Below are positions 27,200 through 35,871 of a stretch of 64,000 nucleotides of DNA, one piece after another. Below the pieces are notes generated by a model, which saw only the letters and a list, made by a program, of their open reading frames with translations, ran no database searches and was not told where the DNA came from. How positions within the stretch are numbered: position 1 is the first letter of the stretch; the number at the start of each line of letters is the position of its first letter. The stretch is from assembly GCF_026262645.1 (NCBI RefSeq), contig NZ_SHNO01000001.1:124001-188000 (forward strand). The letters run 5' to 3'. The DNA comes from Candidatus Marimicrobium litorale (lineage in GTDB: Bacteria > Pseudomonadota > Gammaproteobacteria > Pseudomonadales > Halieaceae). A program made the translations under genes and the position numbers.

Positions 27200-28435
27200 T
27201 TACAGTATCAGCGCGACGAAGCAGGCAGTCATGCAGGTGGCGAGAAGGCCGGACCAGATTGATCTTGGCGCAAGTCGTAAAATGTCGGCAGTGCGCTCGG
27301 GACACATTGCTGTTAGTCCGCCGATCATGATTCCCAAACTGCCGAAATTGGCAAAGCCGCATAAAGCATAAGTCATAATCAAGCGACTGCGCGCACTTAA
27401 ATCGCCGGGTTCCAGCGCAGCGAGATCGAGTAACGCGACTAGTTCATTAATGAAAACTTTGGTCGCCAGCAACTCCCCCGCAGTCCTTGCCTCGTGCCAC
27501 GGAATACCCGTAAGCCAGGCCAGCGGCGCAAGTATTTGACCGAATACACCGACTAATGTCAGAGGTTCGCCGCTTACAGGAACCACACTGAGGGCTCGGT
27601 CAGCCAGGTAGACCAGCGCAACAAACACGATCAGCATGCCAATAATGTTGGCCAGCAGCCGCAGTCCTTCACCGGTACCCCTGACCAATGCGTCCATGCT
27701 GCCGCCGTAGGGGGACGTCAGGGATACCGACGGTGCTGGTGTAGTTCTATCGGGGGGTACCATGACTGCCGCAAGCAATATTGCAGCCGGTGCGCTGATC
27801 AGCGAGGCGACAAGGATATGACTCAGTGCAGCAGGAATAGTACTGCCGAGAATGCCTGCATACAGACCCAATACAGTGCCAGCCACGGTAGCCATGCCGC
27901 AGCTCATTAGCATGAAAAGCTCACTATTAGACATGGTGCGTAAGTGTGGCTTTATTAACAATGGCGATTCAACCATGCCGACAAAAACCGAACTGGCTCC
28001 GCCAATGCTGATGGCTCCGCTAAGCCCCAAGGATTTTTGCAGCAATCGTGCTAGCACACTGATAATGAGAGGGATGATGCGCCAATGCCATAAGAGTGCG
28101 CTCAGCGCTGCAAATACGATAACGATAGGCAGGGCGCGAAATGCCAGAACGAAACTCTGCTGTGGCTCGGTTATCTGGAATGGGCTTGGACCTCCCCCGA
28201 GAAACCCAAAGACCATGGCGGTTCCTTGCTGCGTGGCGGCTTCCAGCATGAGTACCAGCTGGTTGATCAACATCAAGGCGTTTTGCAGCGCGGGCACCTT
28301 GAGGAGCAGGGACGCTAGCAATAATTGCGCAAGCAATCCCGCTATTACCAGTCGCAGGGGAAAGCGGCGACGATTACTGCTGGTAAGCCAAGCGAGCAAC
28401 ACAATTAAAGGTAGGCCTAGCAGGGCCTGTGACAT
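27200..28435 (-). CDS. Concentrative nucleoside transporter (NupC/CNT family)
   Basis: A 411-residue inner-membrane symporter that takes up nucleosides with sodium or protons. About ten hydrophobic helices; CNT marks include FGFLGGGPSPFQ, GGASSVFVGMVESPLLIKP and TKVFINELVALLDL, which form the nucleoside-binding centre, and ALCGFANFGSLGIMIGGL near the end. It is monocistronic with a convergent methyltransferase 24 bases away. The PfkB kinase at 11.6 kb could act on released ribose or nucleoside, but that link is speculative. Confidence 0.93.
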   Translation of the reverse strand: MSQALLGLPLIVLLAWLTSSNRRRFPLRLVIAGLLAQLLLASLLLKVPALQNALMLINQLVLMLEAATQQGTAMVFGFLGGGPSPFQITEPQQSFVLAFRALPIVIVFAALSALLWHWRIIPLIISVLARLLQKSLGLSGAISIGGASSVFVGMVESPLLIKPHLRTMSNSELFMLMSCGMATVAGTVLGLYAGILGSTIPAALSHILVASLISAPAAILLAAVMVPPDRTTPAPSVSLTSPYGGSMDALVRGTGEGLRLLANIIGMLIVFVALVYLADRALSVVPVSGEPLTLVGVFGQILAPLAWLTGIPWHEARTAGELLATKVFINELVALLDLAALEPGDLSARSRLIMTYALCGFANFGSLGIMIGGLTAMCPERTADILRLAPRSIWSGLLATCMTACFVALIL

Positions 28436-28640
28436 GGCTTATGTCTCGTCCAGAATTGAAGCCATGACGTTAGAGCAGGCACTCTCAAAAGTCTAGCGTC
28501 CTGCAGGTCGTTTCATCGGTCCGCGGTGTTCTTGATCAGTTTGATTTAGCATACGCGGAGCCAATGTTTGCGGAGCGTGCTTGTTGAGCGCAGGTTCGTA
28601 GTCCATTCTTTGGGTCTAGAATAAGATCGGAGCTTGAGCG

Positions 28641-29768
28641 ATGCTATCGAAGTTTGACGATTATCCTGTCCACCAGACCGCTGAGCCGGTGATCCATACG
28701 GCGAGCAGCGACCGGTTTTTCTACGACCGCTATTGGTATAACGGGCACGCGCGGGATGGCAGCTTCTATTTTGGCGTAGGGATGTGCCGCTACGCCAATC
28801 TTGGCATCCTGGACTGCAGCCTGAGTCTCGCAATTGATGGTCACCAGTTCGCTTTTCATGGCTCCCGTCGCGCGCCCGACGAGCCCACGGATACCTCGGT
28901 TGGACCTTTTGACCTCCAAATCCTCGAGCCTATGGGGCGGCACCGGATAGTGATAGCACCAAACGAAACCGGTATAGAATGCGACATTGTCTTTACTCCG
29001 CGCACGGCGTGCATTGAAGAGGGTCGGCAGACCCTGCGCAACGAGCGGCATATTGTGATGGACGCAACGCGCCTGGATCAGTTCGGTTTGTGGTCTGGCT
29101 GGATTAGCTACGACGGTAAGCGTCTCGAGGTGAATGGTGAGACGACGTATGGCCTTAAGGACCGGTCCTGGGGAATACGACCCGTAGGAGATGCTTATAC
29201 AGGTGGCGCACCTCTGTCAGAGTTTCAGGCGGTACATTTTTGCTGGGTTCCAATTCATTGGGAGAGCGAGTGTACACTCGCGGGATGGTTTGAGGACGAG
29301 ACAGGCTACCAGTGGCATTCGGACCAGGCGCGATTGCCGCATTACGACAAGATGGGCGATATCCCCGGTACGCTCGATCCGTCGGCTCGTGTCTGGCAAG
29401 GCCGGGTTGACCATCGGATTACGATGGTCCCGGGGACGCGTCGCGCTCGTTCCGCAGTGGTGACCATGAATGACCGTTCCGGAGAAAGCATGGAGCTCCA
29501 TCTGGAACCTGTTATGGTTCATCGTATGAAGGGTTTGGGTTACCAGCACCCCGAGTGGGGCCATGGAAAGTGGCATGGTGAACTGGTTATTGCCGGTGAA
29601 AGCTGGAAAGATTCAGACCTCGATCCACTTGCATTGGAGAACATCCACGTTCAGCAGATAGTCAAGGCAACGTGCGGCGACAACGTGGGATACGGTGTGT
29701 TGGAGCAGATGCATATTGGACCATCCGCAGCTTTTGGCTTCTCAGACTGGTTCGATGCAGCCTGCTAG
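28641..29768 (+). CDS. Uncharacterised beta-rich protein (lipocalin-like/CrtC-like repeats possible)
   Basis: A 375-residue soluble protein with no signal peptide. The sequence is rich in aromatic and charged beta-strand patterns: FFYDRYWYNGHARDGSFYFG near the start, YGLKDRSWGIRPVG in the middle and YGVLEQMHIGPSAAFGF at the end. The DRSWG motif and two-part layout resemble the AttH/CrtC double-lipocalin fold and the DUF7064/7065 proteins often found beside short-chain dehydrogenases or CoA enzymes. That likeness is from memory and may be remote. The ATG follows AAGATCGGAGCTTGAGCG. Function not known. Confidence 0.7.
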   Translation: MLSKFDDYPVHQTAEPVIHTASSDRFFYDRYWYNGHARDGSFYFGVGMCRYANLGILDCSLSLAIDGHQFAFHGSRRAPDEPTDTSVGPFDLQILEPMGRHRIVIAPNETGIECDIVFTPRTACIEEGRQTLRNERHIVMDATRLDQFGLWSGWISYDGKRLEVNGETTYGLKDRSWGIRPVGDAYTGGAPLSEFQAVHFCWVPIHWESECTLAGWFEDETGYQWHSDQARLPHYDKMGDIPGTLDPSARVWQGRVDHRITMVPGTRRARSAVVTMNDRSGESMELHLEPVMVHRMKGLGYQHPEWGHGKWHGELVIAGESWKDSDLDPLALENIHVQQIVKATCGDNVGYGVLEQMHIGPSAAFGFSDWFDAAC

Positions 29769-29835
29769 CCGCTCTGGGCTGTTAAGTGCAGCGTAAGCGA
29801 AAACTAGCGTTCGAATGGGGTAGGAGAGAGCAAAG

Positions 29836-30717
29836 ATGCTGTTCAAATGTTTGAAGATACTGGTCCTGGTGGCGTCCATTATGGCGCTTATAGCACTTGC
29901 TGTAATTTGGCAGGTTGGCGCATGGAATCTGATTTTTCCGTCTGCGCATCACGATACAGTTGCCCCGAAACTGCCCCCCAGCCTGGCTTCCCCGGGAATA
30001 CTCTTATTTACCAAGACCAATGGTTTTCGTCATCGAGACGGTATAAGCAGTGGCGTAGCATTCCTGGAATCTACGGCTCAAGACCGGGGGTGGGGTCTCT
30101 TTCATACCGAAAACGGAGCAGTATTTAACGAAGGCGATCTGCGGCGATTTCAGGTTGTGGTCTTCCTGAATGCGTCGGGTGATATGCTGAGTGCGGAGCA
30201 GGAAGCTGCCTTTGAGGCTTGGTTGCTAGATGGCGGTGGCTGGTTGGGAGTGCACTCAGCCGGCGACAGTTCGCACGAGGGGTGGCAGTGGTACCGTGAC
30301 AACTTGATAGGTGCGGACTTTACCGCTCATATCATGGGGCCTCAGTTTCAAACAGCGACGGTACTGACGGAAAATCATGGGCACCCGGTGGTGAAAGATA
30401 TGCCCGATACCTGGCAGCATGAGGAGGAATGGTATTCCTGGGAGAAAAGCCCTCGGCCAGAGGGTTTTACCATTCTGGCCACTATTGATGAAGCGTCGTA
30501 TCAGCCGATCGAAAAATTCATGGGCAATGAGCGGGATTTGAGTATGGGAGATCACCCCGTCGTTTGGAGTAACTGCGTTGGCAAAGGCCGCAGTGTATAT
30601 CTGACTATGGGGCATCAGGCGGAAGCTTTTGAGCGTCCGAATGTGCAAAGGTTGATCGTTAATTCTGTGCTTTGGCTGAGCAATGCTGCGGGCGGTGCGT
30701 GTCTTACGCCAGACTAA
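29836..30717 (+). CDS. ThuA-domain protein, membrane-anchored
   Basis: 293 residues: an N-terminal membrane helix (about 8-30) and a class-I glutamine-amidotransferase-like ThuA fold. Family blocks: ILLFTKTNGFRHRDGI, VVVFLNASGDMLSAEQ, GGGWLGVHSAGDSSHEGW, and WSNCVGKGRSVYLTMGHQ at the end. ThuA proteins occur in sugar utilisation (trehalose in rhizobia) and are thought to handle keto-sugars. The single N-terminal helix places the domain in the periplasm or as a lipid-independent anchor. Its last 14 bases overlap the 3' end of the convergent downstream gene. Confidence 0.87.
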   Translation: MLFKCLKILVLVASIMALIALAVIWQVGAWNLIFPSAHHDTVAPKLPPSLASPGILLFTKTNGFRHRDGISSGVAFLESTAQDRGWGLFHTENGAVFNEGDLRRFQVVVFLNASGDMLSAEQEAAFEAWLLDGGGWLGVHSAGDSSHEGWQWYRDNLIGADFTAHIMGPQFQTATVLTENHGHPVVKDMPDTWQHEEEWYSWEKSPRPEGFTILATIDEASYQPIEKFMGNERDLSMGDHPVVWSNCVGKGRSVYLTMGHQAEAFERPNVQRLIVNSVLWLSNAAGGACLTPD

Positions 30718-31888
30718 TAACCTCGGTTACCAGAGGTTGGATATCTCCCTTGGGCAATTGGAAGCGCCAGAATACGATGCCGTAAGGACGGCCTTCCGTG
30801 TCTAGCCAGTTGGGTCTGCCCGGATCTTTGTGCGCGATGATCATAGAAAAGCTGCCATCATCCTCCAACACGGTCTGTGCCCTGTTGAGCGATACTGTGC
30901 GCTCTTCATAGTCCAGGGTTTGCAGGAAGCGGTTAAACAACACCACGTTGGAGAAGCGACAGGTTGGAAAACGCCCTCTTATAACTAGCGCCTGGTCTGG
31001 CCCGAGGACAAAGGGAGCCATGCTGTAGACGTTATCCCTTGCAGCGTAAGTAATGGATGTGTGACTGTCATCTTTGATCGGCGGTGTGAACTGGTTGGGA
31101 ATACGAGATACCCAGGAGGGGCTGTTCTTTGCGTTCATCGTGATGACGTTGCCCCTTACAAAAGTAGTTACCCGCTGAATGCCCTCGGCAATATCGCTAT
31201 CGTTGGGTGACACCCGAGGCGCGGTTGTTTGCAGGCACTCAATGTCGATGGGAATATGGTGCAGTCGATCATTATTTATGCTGTTTTCTCGCTCATAGTA
31301 GTGCCTTGAGGTGATGCTGGACGCGCCCTGCGTCATGGGTAACCAGTTACCATCTTGTTCCACCGCGCTGACAATTATTTCATAGTTGCCATGCTCGTCT
31401 GCTTTGAACTCGGTATCGTTTAGCGTAGAACCTATACCGTCACCGCTCGTATCAGCGCCCAGCTCCAGAGTGAAGCTGGTATAGGTGGCTCCAGCCAGAT
31501 TGCCACTGATTCGGTAGCTATGCTGGTCATTAATCACTGCAGAGAAATACCGTGCATCCGGGTTATCGCCCAACATTTTCTTATGCTGGTTGATGAAGGG
31601 AGTAAAGAACGGTCTTGATGGGTCTGCTTCCAGCCAGCATTGCAAACCATGCATCAAGACGTGCAGCAGCACACGCCGTGCTTCAGCGAAATCCTGTCGT
31701 GTGCGCAGTTTCCACTCGGGGCTGGAGAAAGCTGCTTCCAGCTCGTTAATCGCTTTTTGTAGTTCTTTCAGTGCCGCCGCCGCCTCACTATCAGGGTTAT
31801 CTGCCGCGACTGCCTGCAAGCTTGGGGCCAGCAGCGAACCCACGAGGCCGCTCAATGCGGCACTTTTCAAAACATCTCGACGATCCAT
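30704..31888 (-). CDS. Tat-exported DUF1214-type protein
   Basis: 394 residues from the ATG at 31888 (MDRRDVLKSAAL). The GTG five codons earlier lies inside the ribosome-binding site GTGAGGAAAAACCCG. The twin-arginine signal runs to about residue 30 (SLQAVAA). The mature protein has a helical N-terminal part and a C-terminal DUF1214-like beta domain with VIRGRFPTCRFSNVVLFNRF, PGRPNWLDTEG and IVFWRFQLP. DUF1214 proteins are often lipoprotein or exported partners of DUF1254 proteins with no settled function; no DUF1254 gene is adjacent. The 3' end overlaps thuA by 14 bases. Confidence 0.78.
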   Translation of the reverse strand: MDRRDVLKSAALSGLVGSLLAPSLQAVAADNPDSEAAAALKELQKAINELEAAFSSPEWKLRTRQDFAEARRVLLHVLMHGLQCWLEADPSRPFFTPFINQHKKMLGDNPDARYFSAVINDQHSYRISGNLAGATYTSFTLELGADTSGDGIGSTLNDTEFKADEHGNYEIIVSAVEQDGNWLPMTQGASSITSRHYYERENSINNDRLHHIPIDIECLQTTAPRVSPNDSDIAEGIQRVTTFVRGNVITMNAKNSPSWVSRIPNQFTPPIKDDSHTSITYAARDNVYSMAPFVLGPDQALVIRGRFPTCRFSNVVLFNRFLQTLDYEERTVSLNRAQTVLEDDGSFSMIIAHKDPGRPNWLDTEGRPYGIVFWRFQLPKGDIQPLVTEVISLA

Positions 31889-31925
31889 CGGGTTTTTCCT
31901 CACGCCAATTTCATAAAGATTTTAG

Positions 31926-32342
31926 TCACGCCTCGGGACGTTGGCCACCGCAAAGTATATCGGTTACTCGCTCGGTATCCATATACTCTTTCAAGCGTAA
32001 GAGTTTGCTGTCTTTGAATATAAACAAGAAATGATACTCGTTAGAGTAAGTCTCCCCCGATATATGTTCGCCTTTGCTTGTAGCCTCAACTGCGGCTTTG
32101 TGTTCGTCGACGACCAGGCCAGTGATTTCAAATTCTAATCCATTTGGAAAGACATCAAATATTCCTCCGGCGCTGTCTGCAACCTGTTCGCGACTATACG
32201 TGCCGGATATAAGTGTATTGCCCATGGTTTGCAGGCTACCCTCTTCATGGTAGCTGTTTACGATATGCTCTACGTCACCGCGATTCAATGCAGCGAAGAA
32301 GTTTTCCACGAATTGTTTATTGCTGGCACTAAAGTTGTTCAT
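31926..32342 (-). CDS. NTF2-like/SnoaL-type protein
   Basis: A 138-residue cytoplasmic cone-shaped alpha-beta barrel protein. The opening FVENFFAALNRGDVEHIVNS and the end FIFKDSKLLRLKEYMDTE are typical of SnoaL-like NTF2 folds, which serve as ketosteroid-isomerase-like enzymes or binding proteins. It lies upstream of the DUF1214 gene on the same strand (37-base gap) and downstream of arfB, so it could belong to either unit. No catalytic assignment is possible. Confidence 0.82.
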   Translation of the reverse strand: MNNFSASNKQFVENFFAALNRGDVEHIVNSYHEEGSLQTMGNTLISGTYSREQVADSAGGIFDVFPNGLEFEITGLVVDEHKAAVEATSKGEHISGETYSNEYHFLFIFKDSKLLRLKEYMDTERVTDILCGGQRPEA

Positions 32343-32372
32343 GCGTTTATTCCGTCTGTGAGAACAAGCTGT

Positions 32373-32789
32373 CTAGTAGTCTATCCTGCCGCGCTGTGTC
32401 TTGAGTTTTCCACGCTGGGTTTTCTTGTCCATCCTGCGTTGCTTGCTGCCGCGGGTGGGCTTTGTTGGTCTCCGACGTTTTTCTACTTTAATGGTATCGT
32501 TGATTAGCTCTGCCAGGCGCGCAAGCGCATCCGCCCTGTTTTTTTCCTGGCTCCGGTAGCGCTGTGCTTTGATCACAATCTCCCCGTCTGTATTCAGGCG
32601 CTGATCACTCAACTCCAACAGCTTGTGCTTGTATCGTTCTGGTAAGGAAGATGACTGTACGTCAAAGCGCAGGTGAATCGCCGTAGATACTTTGTTGACG
32701 TTCTGGCCGCCGGCACCCTGTGCACGAATAGCGCGAAATCGAATTTCCTCGTCGGGAATACTGATGTAATTCGAAATTTTCAGGCCCAT
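32373..32789 (-). CDS. arfB: Alternative ribosome-rescue factor ArfB (YaeJ)
   Basis: A 138-residue codon-independent peptidyl-tRNA hydrolase that frees ribosomes stalled on mRNA ends. The catalytic GGQ lies in AQGAGGQNVNKVSTA (about residue 28), as in class I release factors, without their codon-recognition domain. The basic C-terminal tail (RRRPTKPTRGSKQRRMDKK) enters the empty mRNA channel. The length matches E. coli ArfB (140). It starts close to the end of the GGDEF-EAL gene but with a 128-base gap. Confidence 0.96.
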   Translation of the reverse strand: MGLKISNYISIPDEEIRFRAIRAQGAGGQNVNKVSTAIHLRFDVQSSSLPERYKHKLLELSDQRLNTDGEIVIKAQRYRSQEKNRADALARLAELINDTIKVEKRRRPTKPTRGSKQRRMDKKTQRGKLKTQRGRIDY

Positions 32790-32917
32790 GCCATAAACTA
32801 CCGGGAAGAGAGTAATTGAGAGAATGTCTACCGGAGTATACCCCAGTAGGCGTGTAAATAACGCGTCTCAATCAAAGCCGAAGCAGGACTGCGCGGGCGA
32901 GTGTCGAGCACGGAAAC

Positions 32918-35239
32918 CTACACTGCGTAGCCGTTGCCAATTTGCTCAATTTGCGGTTTGAATGCGCCCGGCGCCAGTAAGTTTTTAAACTCCTCGAAGG
33001 GCACCGGTTTGCTGAACAAGTATCCCTGGATTACGCTCGCGCCATGGTTTCTTAAAAAATGATACTGCTCATGTGTTTCGACGCCCTCGGCGACGAGCTT
33101 GAGTCCCATGCTTCTGGCCATGGCGATTATCGCGATGGCGAGATTGGCGTCGTTCTCACTCTTGTCTATTTCGATAACGAAACTTCGATCAATTTTAAGC
33201 TCATCCAGAGGCAGCCTGCTGAGATAGCTGAGAGAGGAGTAGCCGGTACCGAAATCGTCCATGGAGAGTTCTACCCCCATTTTCTTAAGCGTGGACAGGG
33301 CACTAATCGTGGCTGCGGTGTCATCCATCATAATACCCTCCGTGAGTTCGAGCTGAAGTCGTCTGGGATGCAGCCCTGTACTGGCCAGTACCTCCGAAAC
33401 TTTATCGACAAAGGAGACGCTAAACTGCAGCGCAGAAACATTGACCGAGACCTGTGGCAGATTGATGCCCAGGGCTTGTAATTCCACCATCTGCCGGCAT
33501 GCTTCTTCCAGACCCCACTGTCCAAGTTCCACGATCAGGCCTATTTCCTCTGCCAGGGGGATGAACTTGAACGGCGATACCATACCCAGCTTCGGGTGAT
33601 TCCAGCGCATCAGGGCTTCGGCACCCGAGACTTCTCCGGTTAAGGTATCTACCTGAGGCTGGTAATGCAGCAATAACTCGCCGTTTTCAATGGCCCGGCG
33701 CAGTTCGTTTTCCATTTCAAGGCGATCAGCACTTGCCGCCTCCATGCTTTTTTCATAAAACAGGTATTTATTTTTGCCAGATGTTTTGCAGTGATACATT
33801 GCCTTGTCGGCAGCCTTCATGAGTTCTTCCACGGTTTCTGCATGATCAGGCGCGATGGCAATTCCGATGCTTGGGGTGACCACCAGATCATGTCCGTCGA
33901 TAGTCATGGGTTGGCTCAATGTCTCAATGATGCGCAGGGCAACTATGCCCGCTGACTCAGCCCGGTCAAGTCGGTTTAGCACGACGGTGAATTCATCGCC
34001 TCCCAATCTCGAGATACTGATACGTGATTCCGAGTCCATGTAGTGTGCCAGCAGATCGCTTTCTCTGATGCAGAGAGAGAGGCGCGCGGAAACTTCGCGG
34101 AGCAACAGGTCCCCGGCGCTGTGTCCCAGTGAGTCGTTTATGCGTTTGAAATTATCCAGATCAAGGAACAGAAGAGATAGCATCTCCTCGTTCCTTTTAG
34201 CCAACTTAAGTAGCACATCCAGCTTTTCGATAAATAACCGACGATTGGGTAGGTCGGTGAGGCTGTCGTAATAGGCCATGTGACGCAGCCTGTCCTTGGT
34301 CTCAGTGACTTCTTTTACTGCCTGATTGAGTTCTTCGTTACGCTTGGATAATTGCGAGGTGCGTTCCTCGACTTTCATACTGAGCAGTTGGTGATCGACA
34401 TCCATGCGTGTCTTATAGTGGTGTAGACCCCCGACCATACGGTTTAGCACCGAGACGATCTCTTTGAACTCGCCGCTGTTCTCGACACCCTCGTACTTCA
34501 CCGCGTGCCCAGCGGCAATGTCGTCCGCCATACGTTTTACGACGGAAAAAGGCGCTGTGATACGGCGAGTGACATAGCGGCTGATTATGGCGCAGAGGAG
34601 GATAAAGAGCGCGGCTATCGCCAGCACTGTTGCGCCACTGGGAAGGAGCTGGCGTATCAATTGTGCACGGCTTAACCCGAGATGAACATAGCCAATGACG
34701 TGTAGGCTACCTGCGCTATCGGCGTTAATCAGTGTTTTGCTGAATTCTGCTTCGTTGACGGTGGCAGCGGTAGGATTTATGGCAGACATAATGGGTATCG
34801 TGAGATCCCAGATTTTATCGATGCCTGAAATCATCCACCATTGAGAAACGTTACCGTGGGACTGCTGATTCGTTGATAAGCCAATCTCGGCGACCGGCAG
34901 GGTGCCGCGCATCGATTCGAGGCTTGGTGGAGCGGTTTCAGCTATTGTCCCAGGGTAGAGCTCGCTCAATGTCCTGCCGCGATCATCGACCACCCTGGCG
35001 AAGCTCAGGTATGGTCGGCCTTTGACGAGCTTGGACAGTGCGAAGCGCAGTAGAGAGCGGTCCCGATAATAGACACCCAATTGCAACTGGGGCAGGCTTT
35101 GTGCTCGCTCGGCAGTGTTAGAAAGTGCAAGATTCCGGGAAAGCGAGTACTCCCGGTGTAGTGTATTGGCTGACAACAGCACAGTCGCAGCGATAGCGAC
35201 TGAAAGAACGAGGGAATTAATTTTGCCTGCCACTGTCAT
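32918..35239 (-). CDS. Membrane-bound GGDEF-EAL cyclic-di-GMP enzyme with HAMP domain
   Basis: A 773-residue dual-domain protein. An N-terminal helix (about 8-28), a periplasmic sensor of about 160 residues, a second helix (ATVLAIAALFILLCAIIS) and a HAMP linker precede the GGDEF domain (RLGGDEFTVVL intact). The EAL domain follows with EALMRWNHP, ELTEGIMM and DDFGTGYSSLSYLSRLP, all catalytic residues kept. An I-site-like RESD lies about 20 residues before GGDEF, separated by a longer loop than usual. Either or both activities could be live. It borders the exopolysaccharide locus, whose output c-di-GMP commonly controls. Confidence 0.93.
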   Translation of the reverse strand: MTVAGKINSLVLSVAIAATVLLSANTLHREYSLSRNLALSNTAERAQSLPQLQLGVYYRDRSLLRFALSKLVKGRPYLSFARVVDDRGRTLSELYPGTIAETAPPSLESMRGTLPVAEIGLSTNQQSHGNVSQWWMISGIDKIWDLTIPIMSAINPTAATVNEAEFSKTLINADSAGSLHVIGYVHLGLSRAQLIRQLLPSGATVLAIAALFILLCAIISRYVTRRITAPFSVVKRMADDIAAGHAVKYEGVENSGEFKEIVSVLNRMVGGLHHYKTRMDVDHQLLSMKVEERTSQLSKRNEELNQAVKEVTETKDRLRHMAYYDSLTDLPNRRLFIEKLDVLLKLAKRNEEMLSLLFLDLDNFKRINDSLGHSAGDLLLREVSARLSLCIRESDLLAHYMDSESRISISRLGGDEFTVVLNRLDRAESAGIVALRIIETLSQPMTIDGHDLVVTPSIGIAIAPDHAETVEELMKAADKAMYHCKTSGKNKYLFYEKSMEAASADRLEMENELRRAIENGELLLHYQPQVDTLTGEVSGAEALMRWNHPKLGMVSPFKFIPLAEEIGLIVELGQWGLEEACRQMVELQALGINLPQVSVNVSALQFSVSFVDKVSEVLASTGLHPRRLQLELTEGIMMDDTAATISALSTLKKMGVELSMDDFGTGYSSLSYLSRLPLDELKIDRSFVIEIDKSENDANLAIAIIAMARSMGLKLVAEGVETHEQYHFLRNHGASVIQGYLFSKPVPFEEFKNLLAPGAFKPQIEQIGNGYAV

Positions 35240-35423
35240 GTCGTCTGTGCGTCCCTGCCGCCGTGGTCGGGACGGTTGTCACCGACGGAGGCTCCCGTTG
35301 ACAGCGAATGCTGATCGCCGCAACAATGGTACTGCAGTTTGTCATTTACACTAACGGTTTCTGGCTGAAAAACAACCAGTTACGCGAAAAGTAGCGAGAT
35401 TGGATAGGGTGGGGAGCTATCCG

Positions 35424-35696
35424 TCAGGCTGCCGCAAGACGGCGGTCCGACATAAAGCGGCGATCATTTGGAATCAGAATGCCATTGACGGTGAGGGGAA
35501 AGGTTACCTGTCTGCCATTGCGACGATCGGCCGGGTTTCTTTCCACCCGTAAGCGACGATTTATAGCCTGAGACTTGTTGAGGAAGGGCGTTTGGTCATC
35601 GGAGACGTAGTTTCTCGCGGCCATGATAAAAACGTAGGTAGAGCCGAGGATTGCCATGAATCCCATGGTGCCCAATATGATCAGCAGCATATCCAT
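35424..35696 (-). CDS. Small single-pass membrane protein, unknown
   Basis: 90 residues: one membrane helix (about 4-27, IILGTMGFMAILGSTYVFIM) followed by a basic arginine-rich cytoplasmic tail with repeated RRL/DRR patterns (NRRLRVERNPADRRNGR, NDRRFMSDRRLAAA). The Arg-rich tail repeated at the C-terminus suggests contact with nucleic acid or anionic lipid. It lies between the GGDEF-EAL gene and the EpsB gene on the same strand. I do not recognise a family. Confidence 0.6.
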   Translation of the reverse strand: MDMLLIILGTMGFMAILGSTYVFIMAARNYVSDDQTPFLNKSQAINRRLRVERNPADRRNGRQVTFPLTVNGILIPNDRRFMSDRRLAAA

Positions 35697-35871
35697 TATT
35701 GCTGTAGCCCCCTAATCTCTTTACCGTCGATGTGTAACAAAGCAAGCAAATATTATGCCGGTTTCGCTAACACCTCCGACCCATGGGTCGTAAATATGGC
35801 GTGCGGGCTATGGTAGCTCTGGCAAAGGGGTGTCACAAGTGAGAAGTGTATAAAATCCTGACACAAATGGG

